In this document: positions 17,198 to 25,994 of the stretch, piece after piece
How positions within the stretch are numbered: position 1 is the first letter of the stretch
Layout of the letters: each line of letters begins with the position of its first letter
From: CAVTWS01 sp963738445
GTDB taxonomy: Bacteria > Actinomycetota > Acidimicrobiia > Acidimicrobiales > SHLQ01
NCBI GenBank assembly: GCA_963738445.1
Contig: CAVTWS010000011.1
Location: forward strand, 248,001-312,000
Length of the DNA: 64,000 bases
Reading direction: 5' to 3'
Position numbers and translations under genes: made by a program
Notes under the pieces: model-generated
Databases searched by the model: none
Told to the model about the DNA's origin: nothing
Seen by the model: the letters and a program-made list of their open reading frames with translations, nothing else

Positions 17198-17961
17198 CAC
17201 AGACCGGCGATGGCGTTGCCGTTGACACTGAAGCCACCGTCGGCGGTGACGAGCGAGCCGGTGACGAAGGCCGATTCGTCGGAGGCGAGCCACGTGGCGC
17301 AGTACGCGATGTCGTCGGGGGTGCCGAGTCGCGTGAGATGGCCGGGCCCGACGCTCACCCCGGTGTCCTTCTTGTGGGCGATGACCCGGCCCACGACGAT
17401 GGTGTTCACCCGGATGTCGTGTTCGGCGTTCTCGACGGCGAGGGTACGGGTGACGCTGTTGATGGCGCCCTTGGCGGCGCTGTAGGCGGCGAACCCCGAC
17501 AACCCCACGACCGACTGGCCGGACGAGATGTTCACGATGCTGCCGCCGCCGGCAGCGATCAGATGGGGGATGCCGTACTTGCAGGCCCAGAACACGTTGC
17601 CGGTGAGCGTGCCCAGCAGGATCCGGTTCCATTCCTCGGTGGTGTAGTCAGTCAGAGGCTTCACAAGGGTGCTCACGGCGTCGGTCGGTGCGGCGTTGTT
17701 GATCAGCACGTCGAGCTTGCCGAATCGTTCCGCGACTGCGTCCATCGCCGAGTGGACGCTGTGCTCGTCAGTGATGTCGAGCGGGAAGAACTCGGCCACG
17801 CCGCCGGCGGCGCGGATTCCGGCCACGACCTTCTCGCCCCGATCGACGGTCCGGCCCGTGACCGCGACCTTGGCGCCTTCACGGGCGAACATCTCGGCGG
17901 TGGACCGGCCGATACCGCGGGTCGAGCCGCTGACGAGTGCCACCTTGCCTTCAAGCCTCAT
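17197..17961 (-). CDS. Short-chain dehydrogenase/reductase
   Basis: This is a 254-residue classical SDR. The cofactor motif is SGSTRGIGRS (TGxxxGIG variant) near residues 12-19, the NNA motif INNAAPTD near 87-91, catalytic Ser in NISSGQS and YSAAK as the YxxxK. The C-terminus GSLVTADGGFSVNG is typical. Arg after the first strand (AVTGRT) suggests NADP(H) use. ATG 17961 is preceded by AGGAGAAGG, a strong site. The gene is co-transcribed with the downstream hydrolase. It probably oxidises or reduces a hydroxyl/keto group on the pathway substrate. Confidence 0.9.
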   Translation of the reverse strand: MRLEGKVALVSGSTRGIGRSTAEMFAREGAKVAVTGRTVDRGEKVVAGIRAAGGVAEFFPLDITDEHSVHSAMDAVAERFGKLDVLINNAAPTDAVSTLVKPLTDYTTEEWNRILLGTLTGNVFWACKYGIPHLIAAGGGSIVNISSGQSVVGLSGFAAYSAAKGAINSVTRTLAVENAEHDIRVNTIVVGRVIAHKKDTGVSVGPGHLTRLGTPDDIAYCATWLASDESAFVTGSLVTADGGFSVNGNAIAGL

Positions 17962-18024
17962 GGGCCTTCTCCTGTTCGTGGACATCGAGTGGGATGGTCG
18001 TGGGAATCGAGTGGGATACCGGTG

Positions 18025-18523
18025 TCAGCCCATGTGGGGGTCGCCCTCGATCACGACGCGGTACGCGTCGTCGCCGTTGGGGCGGGGCCAGTCGGGCGCC
18101 AGATCGCGCCGAGCCCGCGTGATGTGCGACAGCCGAGATGAGGTCACGCCCCCGGACCAGGCAGAGACCTCGAAGCGCATCCCGGCGATCGTGCCGGCCT
18201 CGATGGTTCGTCCCTGGTACGAGAAGGTCTCGGGGGCCGGCAGCATCTCGTGGCTGGTGGTTATCTCGTCGATGGCCAGCTCGTAGATCCGGATGGCGTC
18301 GATGCGCCGGGCACCGCCGCTGAGCACGACCGGGAGGTAGCCGCTGCAGAAGCCCGGGGTCGATGCCGGTGGAGAACAGGGTGCTCTGCCCCACGTCGCG
18401 TCCGGCCTTGGCCGGATCGTGGACCACGTGGCCCACGAGTTCGGTGTCGGGGTGTTCGATCAACGCCTTCAGCGCGACCTGGCCGACGAGGCCGGTCCCG
18501 ATATTGTCGACCCGCAGCCTCAT
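18025..18523 (-). pseudogene. Internally deleted DapB-like NAD(P)-binding protein remnant
   Basis: The start (MRLRVDNIGTGLVGQVALKALIEHPDTELVGHVV) is the Rossmann N-terminus of the dihydrodipicolinate reductase-like family common in actinobacterial lipid clusters. After about 55 residues (FSTGIDPGF) the sequence jumps into the family's later part in another frame (LPVVLSGGARRIDAIRI), continues to VVIEGDP, and stops early at 18025. Roughly the central part and the last portion of a 330-370-residue protein are missing. ATG 18523 overlaps the DUF35 gene stop in an ATGA, so it was part of that operon. A 12-bp direct repeat ATCGAGTGGGAT lies just downstream. Confidence 0.75.
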
Positions 18524-18930
18524 GAAGGCCCGGGCGCGAAGAGGGGCACGAACACGTCGCCGTGCTGCTCGAAGACGACGTGGACCGGGAGCCCGATGGC
18601 GAGGTCGTCGTCGGCGCAGTCGACGATGTTGGTGGTGAACCTCAGGTCGGGCTGCTCGTCGAGCTCGACGATGGCTATGACGTACGGCGGCTCGACGTCA
18701 GGGTGGTATGGCTGGCGGTTGACGGTGAAGGTGTAGATCGTCCCCTGCCCCGAGACGGTGCGGTACTCCGTCGCGCCTCCGCAGCTCGGGCAGGTGAGCG
18801 AGGTCGGGAAGACGAACCGGGCGCACGGCTCGCACCAGGGGATCCTGAGCTCGTTGCGGGCGCCGCTGGTCCAGAACTCACGGTTGTCGTCCGTCAAGGG
18901 CGGGAGGATCCGGGGCGCCGTCATCGTCAT
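18520..18930 (-). CDS. DUF35/OB-fold zinc-ribbon acyl-CoA-binding partner protein
   Basis: This 136-residue protein has the two-part DUF35 layout: an N-terminal rubredoxin-like zinc ribbon (CEPCARFVFPTSLTCPSC, four Cys) and a C-terminal OB fold (GTIYTFTVNRQPYHPD ... PYVIAIVELDEQPDLRFTTNIVDC). DUF35 proteins pair with thiolases, hydratases or aldolases (ChsH2-Ltp2 is the known model) and help bind acyl-CoA. It is encoded head-to-head with an SCP2-type thiolase, its expected partner. ATG 18930 lies seven bases after a TAACAT box, so the mRNA may be leaderless. Confidence 0.88.
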   Translation of the reverse strand: MTMTAPRILPPLTDDNREFWTSGARNELRIPWCEPCARFVFPTSLTCPSCGGATEYRTVSGQGTIYTFTVNRQPYHPDVEPPYVIAIVELDEQPDLRFTTNIVDCADDDLAIGLPVHVVFEQHGDVFVPLFAPGPS

Positions 18931-18975
18931 GACGACGATGTTAGATCGGTCGCCGGCCAGGGCTATCGTCGACGC
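18931..18975. promoter_or_regulatory. Compact divergent promoter, possibly leaderless both ways
   Basis: Only 45 bp separate the starts of DUF35 and thiolase. On the minus strand TAACAT lies seven bases before ATG 18930. On the plus strand TATCGT lies six bases before ATG 18976. Both are -10-like and neither start has a ribosome site, which fits leaderless transcripts common in actinobacteria. Inference from spacing only. Confidence 0.45.
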
Positions 18976-20124
18976 ATGTCTGAGCGGATCGAACGCACTG
19001 TCGTCATCTCTGGCCTGGGCCTGTCCCGGATGGGTCGGCGCTCGGGCATCCCGGTCGACGAGCTGACCGTCGAGTCGTCGACCAGAGCCATCGCCGATGC
19101 CGGATTGACCCTGGCCGACATCGATGGCATCGCCAGTCTGGGAGAGACGCTGCCCGGGACCGCCGCGAACCTCCTGGGCATCTCGCCCCGCTGGGTGGGT
19201 GGTGAGATGGGCTACTACGGCCTGCTGACCCCGGTGGTGAACGCCGTCGAGGCGATCGCCGCCGGCCGGGCGCGCCACGTCCTCGTGTACCGGTCCGTCA
19301 ACATGTTCGGGGGCTCGATCGTCCCGTCCGACGACGGTCCGAGGATGGCGGTCGCCAAGAACAACCCGATGCTCGACATGTCACGGCTCCTGGTCATGCA
19401 CGCCTACGCGGCACCGAACTGGGTGGCCATGCACGCCCGCCGCCACATGCACCTCTACGGGACCACCCGCGAGCAGTTCGGGTGGCTGGCCGTGAACAGC
19501 CGTCGGAACGCCGCCTTGAACCCCGACGCGGCCTACCAGACCCCGTTCTCGATCGACGACTACCTGGCGGCCCGCATGGTGTCGGATCCGATCTGCCTGC
19601 TCGACTGCGACGTCCCGATCGACGGGTCCATCGCCTACGTCATCTCCGCCGCCGACCACGCCGGCGACTGCGACCATCCCGTGCGGATCGAAGCGATGGG
19701 CGGCACCGACGGCCCGGGGGGCTGGGACCAGCGCCCGGACTACCCGATGATGGCCTCCGTCGAGGCCGCGGCGGAGATGTGGGCGAGGACGGATCTGAAA
19801 CCGGCCGACGTCGACGTCGCCGAGCTCTACGACGGCTTCACCTATCTGACCTTCACCTGGTTGGAGGCCATGGGCTTCTGCCCGATCGGCGGCGCCGGAC
19901 CGTTCGTCGAGGGCGCGACCCGGATCGCCCTCGATGGCGAGCTGCCGCTCAACACCTACGGCGGGCAACTGTCCGCGGGACGCATGCACGGCTACTGGGT
20001 GATGCACGAGGCCGTGCTGCAGCTCCGCGGTCAGGCCGGCGCCCGCCAGGTGGCCGGTGCCGAGGTCGCCGCGGTGGCGAACGGCGGCGGACCCATCGCC
20101 GGCTGCTTCCTGCTCACCCGCTGA
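18976..20124 (+). CDS. SCP2/lipid-transfer-type thiolase (probable aldolase or thiolase)
   Basis: This 382-residue protein has the thiolase fold of the nonspecific lipid-transfer (Ltp/SCP2) branch. It begins RTVVISGLGLSRMGRRSG and has ASLGETLPGTAANLLGI near the active region. ELYDGFTYLTFTWLEAMGFC and LPLNTYGGQLSAGRMHGYW are the late active-site loops, with the conserved GG..SAGRMHG. The usual nucleophilic Cys position is not evident, as in aldolase-type members such as Ltp2. With the DUF35 protein encoded head-to-head it likely cleaves a C-C bond of a CoA thioester side chain. The substrate is unknown. Confidence 0.85.
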   Translation: MSERIERTVVISGLGLSRMGRRSGIPVDELTVESSTRAIADAGLTLADIDGIASLGETLPGTAANLLGISPRWVGGEMGYYGLLTPVVNAVEAIAAGRARHVLVYRSVNMFGGSIVPSDDGPRMAVAKNNPMLDMSRLLVMHAYAAPNWVAMHARRHMHLYGTTREQFGWLAVNSRRNAALNPDAAYQTPFSIDDYLAARMVSDPICLLDCDVPIDGSIAYVISAADHAGDCDHPVRIEAMGGTDGPGGWDQRPDYPMMASVEAAAEMWARTDLKPADVDVAELYDGFTYLTFTWLEAMGFCPIGGAGPFVEGATRIALDGELPLNTYGGQLSAGRMHGYWVMHEAVLQLRGQAGARQVAGAEVAAVANGGGPIAGCFLLTR

Positions 20125-20126
20125 CG

Positions 20127-21128
20127 TCAGCCGAGCAACAGTCGAGCCAGAGCCGGGACGTCCTCGAGCGCCCGCAAGGTGTCGTTGAGATGGGTGCAGG
20201 TGGACGTACCGACGAACGTCTCCCGCACCACGGGGCGCAGGTTCGCGGCCGGCAGGCCGGCCAGGCGGCTCGCCGAGGCTGCGGCGCCCGGGCATTCCTC
20301 CCAAGGCAGCGCGCCGATCGTCGCCTCACCCCACACGTAGGTGGCGGTCGACGGATCGAGACGCGCCCGAACGGTGTACTCGTGCACGATCGTCTCGACC
20401 CCGTCGACGTCGCAGTGACTGTCCCGGAGGAATCCTTCGACCTCGACGAAACCGCCGGCTCGCCAGACGTCGATCAAGCGAGCGCGCCTCATGTCGTGCG
20501 GCGCCAGCGGTCGGAGGTCGTGCCAGGCCATCGGGTCGTCGGTGTGGACGGGAGGCGCGACCGGGCCGGTGGTCATGGGTGGGCGGCCCTTCTCGGCGAT
20601 GCCCAGCATGATGGTGGCTCCGGTCGCCCAACCGGCGCAGAGGTCGGCCTGGGCGGACCAGAGCTGGTCACGGTCGACGGTTTCGGGTATCGGCGTGTCC
20701 AAGGCACTGAGCGCGTGCCCGGCGACGAGCACCGCGGTGGGGATGTCGTCGAGGAGCTGGTAGCGAACCGACCCCGAGCCTCGTTCCCCGGGCAGGGCCT
20801 GGTCGAGCGCCGTTCGGAAGCCGACTCCGGCCCGGACGCCGAGCAGGGCGCTCGCACGACCGTCGGCGGGGCTGAGCTCGATGTCGGTGATGGTGCGGTC
20901 CCACGACGCCTCGTGGGTGAACGAGACGACCGCCTGATCGAGGACCGCGGTGGAGCCGTCGAGCGCGGTGATGAGGTCCCGGCCGATCGCCGTCACGTGG
21001 ACCGGTGCCTCCAGGCCGTCGGGTCGGCACGAATCGTGCGTCGTGGTGCGGCGGACCGATCCCGGGCGCCTCGGGGGCAGGGCCGAGCGCGGCTGGTGGG
21101 GCCCGTGGCGCGGATGGAGCAGACGCAT
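20127..21128 (-). CDS. DUF2889-family protein
   Basis: This 333-residue protein has late motifs ATIGALPWEECPGAAASA and FVGTSTCTHLNDTLRALEDV, which I associate with the DUF2889 family, whose function is unknown. The Cys-Pro and Cys-Thr-His-Leu motifs could bind metal. ATG 21128 overlaps the CoA-transferase stop in a TGATG, so it ends the ABC importer/CoA-transferase operon. It converges on the thiolase gene with a two-base gap. Its position argues for a role in processing the imported or CoA-activated substrate. Confidence 0.7.
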   Translation of the reverse strand: MRLLHPRHGPHQPRSALPPRRPGSVRRTTTHDSCRPDGLEAPVHVTAIGRDLITALDGSTAVLDQAVVSFTHEASWDRTITDIELSPADGRASALLGVRAGVGFRTALDQALPGERGSGSVRYQLLDDIPTAVLVAGHALSALDTPIPETVDRDQLWSAQADLCAGWATGATIMLGIAEKGRPPMTTGPVAPPVHTDDPMAWHDLRPLAPHDMRRARLIDVWRAGGFVEVEGFLRDSHCDVDGVETIVHEYTVRARLDPSTATYVWGEATIGALPWEECPGAAASASRLAGLPAANLRPVVRETFVGTSTCTHLNDTLRALEDVPALARLLLG

Positions 21129-22357
21129 CAGGTGATGGCGCCGTCGAGCTTGAGCTGGATCAACTCGTCCTCGGTGTGGCCGAGACCGAGCACGATCTCG
21201 TCCGTGTGCTCGGCGAACTGGGGCGCCCGCTCGATCGAGAACGGCGTTTCGTCGAACTGGACGGGGCTGGAGGCGAGGTGACGGGTGTTGCCTTCGGCGT
21301 CGACGACGGACAGGACGTACCCGTTGGCTTGCACCTGGGGGTCCGCGGCCAGCTCGAGCGGGCTCTGGACCTTGGCCCACTGCCCTTCGAGGGTGGCGAA
21401 CCGGTCGACCCAGTAGGCGAGGGGCTGGGCCGCGATCGCCGCGGCCACCGCGTCGCCCGCCTCGGTGGCGTTGGCCATCAACTTCTCCGCCGAGTCGAAG
21501 CGCTCGTCGTCGATCAGGTCCGGGCGGTCGATGTGCCGGCACACGTCCGCCCAGTAGCGGCCGGGCTGGAGCATCGTCAGGTTGACGAAGCGTCCGTCGG
21601 AGGTCTTGAAGGTTCCGATGATCGGATTGACCGGCATGTACGGCGGCCCGTCGATGCTGCTCGGGACCGGGTCTTCGCCGACCAGCAGCGCGTTGCCGAT
21701 CGACAACGCCATGGCCCACGCCGCTACCGAGAGCAGGGACACGTCGACCACCGAGGGCTCGCCCGTGCGTTCCCGATGGAGGAGCGCGGCGGAGATGCCA
21801 CCCGCGATGGTCATGCCGCCCATGGAGTCGCCGTACGCCCCACCGGGCATGGGCGAGATGACCGGGGAGCCGGCGAGGGTCGCTCCGTAGGCGCTGCCGC
21901 CCCGGCACCAGAAGGCGCTCATGTCGTAGCCACCGTCTTCGGCCTCGGGACCGCGGGGACCGAACGCCGAACCCCGGGCGTAGATGATCGACGGGTTGAC
22001 CGCGCGGATGTCGTCGACCTCGATGCGGAGCTTGCGCCGGGCTCCGGGAAGGAAGTTGGTGAGGAACACGTCGCTCCTGGCGATCAGCTCGTCGAGGAGA
22101 TCCCGTCCGCCCGGGGTCTCGAGGGCGATCCCGATGCTGCGCTTGCCGCGATTCGGGTGCTCCATGAGGGGCTGGAACGAACCGGCGGCGGCCCCGCCCG
22201 TCCCGATCTTGATGCCGCGCTGGGCGTCCCCGGTGACGGCGTGCTCGACCTTGATGACCTCGGCGCCCCAGTCGGCGAGCACGGCGCTGGCCGCGGGGGT
22301 GAAGGTGAACTGCGCCACCTCGAGAATGCGGATGCCGGCCATCGGCTTGACGGACAT
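21128..22357 (-). CDS. Type III (CaiB/Frc/BaiF) CoA-transferase
   Basis: This 409-residue protein begins GIRILEVAQFTFTPAASAVLADWGAEVIKVE, the signature start of family III CoA-transferases. It also has HPNRGKRSIGIALETPGGRDLL and NFLPGARRKL. The catalytic Asp is probably in GGYDMSAFWCRGG near residue 150. It would move CoA from a donor thioester to a carboxylic acid. It lies 39 bp after LivF and is coupled to the DUF2889 gene, so the substrate is plausibly the acid brought in by the upstream Liv-type importer. Confidence 0.92.
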   Translation of the reverse strand: MSVKPMAGIRILEVAQFTFTPAASAVLADWGAEVIKVEHAVTGDAQRGIKIGTGGAAAGSFQPLMEHPNRGKRSIGIALETPGGRDLLDELIARSDVFLTNFLPGARRKLRIEVDDIRAVNPSIIYARGSAFGPRGPEAEDGGYDMSAFWCRGGSAYGATLAGSPVISPMPGGAYGDSMGGMTIAGGISAALLHRERTGEPSVVDVSLLSVAAWAMALSIGNALLVGEDPVPSSIDGPPYMPVNPIIGTFKTSDGRFVNLTMLQPGRYWADVCRHIDRPDLIDDERFDSAEKLMANATEAGDAVAAAIAAQPLAYWVDRFATLEGQWAKVQSPLELAADPQVQANGYVLSVVDAEGNTRHLASSPVQFDETPFSIERAPQFAEHTDEIVLGLGHTEDELIQLKLDGAIT

Positions 22358-22396
22358 GGGTGCCTCTTCGGGATCAGGATCGATGAATGCTGTGGT

Positions 22397-23097
22397 TTAC
22401 TCGATCCCGGAGAGGTAGGCGGCCTCGATCTCGTGGAGCTGGCCGCTGATCTCCTCGCCGTGCCCGACAGGGCGATCCGCCCGCGTTGCATGACGTACAC
22501 GCGGTCCGCGACCGCCAACGCCTGACGCACGTGCTGCTCGACGAGCAGGACGCCGACCTTGCGTTCCACCGCGGCGTCTCGCAGGGCCGTCAGGAGTCGC
22601 TGCACGATGATCGGAGCCAAGCCCAGAGAGAGCTCATCGGCCAGCAACACCTTGGGCTGGCGACCGAGGGCGCGGGCCAGCGTGAGCATCTGCTGCTCAC
22701 CGCCCGATAGGAGCCCGGCGCGGCGGTCCATCAGGCGGCCCAACTCGGGGAACAGTTCGAGCGCAGTGCTGATCTTCACCCCGGCCAGGCGGAGGTTCTC
22801 GGCGGCCGAGAGGCCCATGATCACCGACCGCTCCTCGGTGACGTAACCCAATCCCGTGCTGCATCGCTTGTGCATGGGTGAGGTCTCGACCTTGCCGTAC
22901 ATGCGCACCTCGCCGCTGATCGGTGTCAGCTCTCCGGCCAGGGTGAGGAGCGTCGTGGTCTTGCCGGCGCCGTTGGGGCCGATCAGGGCCACCACCTCGC
23001 CGGCCCGCACCTCGAGGTCGAGGTCGCGCACCACGGCCATCTGGCCGTAGCCGGTCGACAGGCCGCGGGCTTCGATGAGGATGTCGGGGGTGGTCAT
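22397..23097 (-). CDS. livF: Branched-chain-type ABC importer ATPase LivF (C-terminal frameshift as sequenced)
   Basis: This LivF-type ATPase has Walker A GPNGAGKTT near 40-48, signature LSGGEQQM near 130 and Walker B VLLADELS followed by LGLAPIIV, the LivF hallmark. The frame as written continues past 22397 to 22084, reading non-family sequence antisense to the next gene. A one-base shift near 22460 restores the expected end (EEISGQLHEIEAAYLSGIE, TAA at 22397-22399). I therefore give the restored boundary and regard the longer frame as an artefact or mutation. ATG 23097 overlaps the LivHMG stop in an ATGA. Confidence 0.85.
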
Positions 23098-25880
23098 GCC
23101 GTGACCTCCGCCTCGTCGGTCGTAGGCGGCTGATCGGCGTGCTCGGCGGTACCGAGATACGCCGCCTTCACGGCTGGGTCGAGGCGGATCTCCTCGGGTG
23201 TGCCGGCGGCGATGACCCGACCGAAGTCGATGACCACGATGCGATCGCAGGTGGACATGACCAAACCGACATCGTGCTCGATGAGCAGGACCCCCATGCG
23301 TCGTTCGTCGGCCAGCGCCCGGATGAGGCCGGCAAGCTCGCGGCTCTCGACCTCGTCGAGGCCGGCGGCCGGTTCGTCGAGCATGATCACCGAAGGGCCG
23401 GAGGCCACGGCGCGGGCGATGCCCACGAGCCGTCGCCGGCCGTAGGGGAGCTCACCTGGCAACTGACCGAGGTGTTCCTCCAGCTCGAAGCTGCGCACGG
23501 CCGCTACCGCGGTCGACTGGAGCGGGTGGCGCCCGGGCTTGAACAGGTCGGTCACCCAGGTCCACCAGGCGACTCCGGTGTCGGCGCCCGCTTGGATGTT
23601 CTGCTCGACGGTGATGTCTTCGAACAGCTCGAGAGACTGGAACGAGCGCCGGAGGCCCAAGCGTGCCCGCTTGGTGGCCGAGACGTCGGCGATCGATCGG
23701 TCGTCGAGTCGGATGTGCCCGGCGGCCGGGCTGACGAACCCGGTGACGGCGTCGATCACCGTGGTCTTGCCGGCGCCGTTGGGACCGATCAATCCGACGA
23801 CCTCGCCGGGACTGACCCGGAACGAAACCTCGTCGACCGCGACGACAGCGCCGAAGCGCACAGTGAGTCCGGACACATCGAGCACGGCGGGCGGCACCGG
23901 CTCGGTGGTGGCCTCGGGGAGTGGTTCGGGCTCGATCGGTGGCCTGACCAACCGGAGCGTTCGCCAGAATCGCTGGCGGGCGACCTGGTCGCTGATGACC
24001 GCGCCGACGCCGTTCTGGTTGGTGATGAGGATGAGGAACAGGATCGCTCCGCCGACCAGTTGGTCCCAGTCGCCGATGTGCAGGACCCTCTCGAGCGCCA
24101 GCGTGCCGACGCCGAACTCGAAGTTCGGCGCGCCGAATGGGGCCGCTATGACGTAGCCGATGCCGCCGACGACGGCGTGCCCGACCGCCTGGATCGATGC
24201 GAACACGTTGAAGCGACCGTAGGTGACCTGCTCCTGCTGGAACCCGGTGAGGATGCCGGCCAGCGCTGCGATGCCGGCGGCGACGCCGAAGGCGTAGAGC
24301 TTCACGGCGAACACGCTGATGCCGAGCGACGCCGCGGCGCGTTCGTTGGTACGAACGGCGAGCAGCCGGCGCCCGGTGCGGCTGCGGCGGAGGTTGGCGA
24401 CCATCAAGCCGACCAGGACGAGCACGGCGAGACACACCACCGCCCATCGATGCGGGTGGTTCAAGGCGTCGACCTCGATGCCGAACAGCTCGACCTTGCC
24501 GATCCGGGTGCCGTCGTCGCGGATCGGGCCGGCGATGCCCTCCGAGGACGTCGACACGATGTCGGGGTTGGCGAAGACCACTTCGGAGATCGTGAAGCCG
24601 AGCCCGAGGGTGACCACGGCCAGGTTCACCCCTCGCGTGCGCAGAGCCGGGATGGCCACGAGCATGCCGGCCGGGATGGCGAGCAATGCTCCGAGCGGGA
24701 TCGCGATCTCCATCGGCAGGCTGGCCGCCTGGCTCAACCGTGCTGCGAAGAGAGCTCCGATTCCACCGATCGCCCACTGGGCCAGCGACAGCTGCCCGGC
24801 GTAGCCGGTCAGAACGACGATCGACAGGATCATGATGCCGCCGATGAGCGACACGTAGGCGCTCGTCGCCCCGTTGCCGCCCGCCCACCAGAACAGCACG
24901 GCGCTGAACAAGGCGACGGCTACAACGATTCCGGGCCAGTTGATCCGGCCGGGGCCGAGTTTCGGAAGCCGATCAGCCAGGTGGCTTCGGAGTGGGAGTC
25001 CCCGGCCCCGCACCACGAGGACGAGCAGTATCAAGAGGAACGGCACCCCTCGGTTCAGGCCCGTGATGGTCTCCCGGCCGAAGAAGTCCTCGATGTCCTC
25101 TTTGTAGCCGGTCACCAGGGTCTCCCCGATACCTACCACCATGCCGCCGAGGAAGGTCATGGGAAACGAGGAGAAGCCACCGAGGAGCGCGGCCGCGAGC
25201 GCGGCCACGGTGACGACCAACGTGAAGACGGTGGAGTTCACGCCGGTGAGGGGAGCGACGATCACCCCGGCGAGCCCGGCGAGTGCCGCTCCTATCGTCC
25301 AGGTCACGGCCGAAAGGAACTGGGGTGACCATCCGAGGGTGCGGACCGCGCGCTCGTTCTGGGCGCTGGCCGAGATGGCCAGGCCGACGCGTGTGTACCG
25401 CACGAACGCCCACAGCAGAACGGTGATCGCGGCCGAGATGGCCAGGAGGTAGATGCGGCTCTCGTCGAAGCGGACGCCGCCGATGTTGATGCTGTCGTTG
25501 GGGAAGTACTGCTCGACCTGGGTGGTCGCCGTGTCGTACTTCAACTCGACGCCGGCCTGGAGCACGCCGAGCAGACCGAGCGTGGAGATGAGCCGAACGA
25601 TCGGGGCGGCGTGGCGCAACCGGTTGAGCACCAACCACTGGTACGCCAGCGCGACCAGGATCGAGGCCACGATACCCCCGAGCATGGCCGGCACGAGCGG
25701 CCAGTCGTTGTCGACGCGCAGCGTGACGAACGCGATGAACGCCGAGAGCATGCCGAGCGCGCCGTGAGCGAAGTTGACCAGGCCCGTGCCTCGGTAGATC
25801 AGCACGGCGCCCTGAGCGAACAAGGCGTAGGCGGCCCCGGCGCCCACGCCGAGGACTGCGAACTGGATGAAGCTTCTCAC
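23094..25880 (-). CDS. LivH-LivM-LivG fusion: two permeases plus ATPase of a branched-chain-type importer
   Basis: This 928-residue protein joins three usual subunits. Residues 1-290 are LivH-like permease (IYRGTGLVNFAHGALGM, the LivH start). Residues about 310-620 are LivM-like (VVLTGYAGQLSLAQWAIGGIGA). Residues about 665-928 are a LivG ATPase with Walker A GPNGAGKTT, PYGRRRLVGIARAVA in place of a canonical signature, Walker B VIMLDEPAAGL and the late RIVVIDFGRVIAAGTPEEI. With LivF and the lipoprotein at 25995 it makes a full HAAT importer. The substrate need not be an amino acid; the downstream CoA-transferase suggests a carboxylic acid. Confidence 0.92.
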   Translation of the reverse strand: MRSFIQFAVLGVGAGAAYALFAQGAVLIYRGTGLVNFAHGALGMLSAFIAFVTLRVDNDWPLVPAMLGGIVASILVALAYQWLVLNRLRHAAPIVRLISTLGLLGVLQAGVELKYDTATTQVEQYFPNDSINIGGVRFDESRIYLLAISAAITVLLWAFVRYTRVGLAISASAQNERAVRTLGWSPQFLSAVTWTIGAALAGLAGVIVAPLTGVNSTVFTLVVTVAALAAALLGGFSSFPMTFLGGMVVGIGETLVTGYKEDIEDFFGRETITGLNRGVPFLLILLVLVVRGRGLPLRSHLADRLPKLGPGRINWPGIVVAVALFSAVLFWWAGGNGATSAYVSLIGGIMILSIVVLTGYAGQLSLAQWAIGGIGALFAARLSQAASLPMEIAIPLGALLAIPAGMLVAIPALRTRGVNLAVVTLGLGFTISEVVFANPDIVSTSSEGIAGPIRDDGTRIGKVELFGIEVDALNHPHRWAVVCLAVLVLVGLMVANLRRSRTGRRLLAVRTNERAAASLGISVFAVKLYAFGVAAGIAALAGILTGFQQEQVTYGRFNVFASIQAVGHAVVGGIGYVIAAPFGAPNFEFGVGTLALERVLHIGDWDQLVGGAILFLILITNQNGVGAVISDQVARQRFWRTLRLVRPPIEPEPLPEATTEPVPPAVLDVSGLTVRFGAVVAVDEVSFRVSPGEVVGLIGPNGAGKTTVIDAVTGFVSPAAGHIRLDDRSIADVSATKRARLGLRRSFQSLELFEDITVEQNIQAGADTGVAWWTWVTDLFKPGRHPLQSTAVAAVRSFELEEHLGQLPGELPYGRRRLVGIARAVASGPSVIMLDEPAAGLDEVESRELAGLIRALADERRMGVLLIEHDVGLVMSTCDRIVVIDFGRVIAAGTPEEIRLDPAVKAAYLGTAEHADQPPTTDEAEVTA

Positions 25881-25942
25881 TACGATCCCCCCGGGACGTC
25901 AGCAGAATGGAGGCCCGACAGCAACACTGTCTGGGAAAGCGA

Positions 25943-25978
25943 ACGGGGTGGGCCGCCCACGTTGGCGACCCACCCCGT
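25943..25978 (-). terminator. Hairpin between binding-protein and permease genes
   Basis: ACGGGGTGGG (25943-25952) pairs with CCCACCCCGT (25969-25978), a ten-base-pair GC stem in the 114-bp gap after the binding-protein stop. It has no U-run. It could stabilise the binding-protein message or partly terminate, giving more binding protein than permease, as is common in such operons. Confidence 0.6.
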
Positions 25979-25994
25979 CACGTCGTTCGATGGT

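Noticed and set aside
23139..25328. 729-residue plus-strand open frame
   Set aside because: It is antisense to the LivHMG fusion, rich in Asp/Glu/His/Arg as expected from the complement of GC-rich membrane-protein codons, and matches no family.
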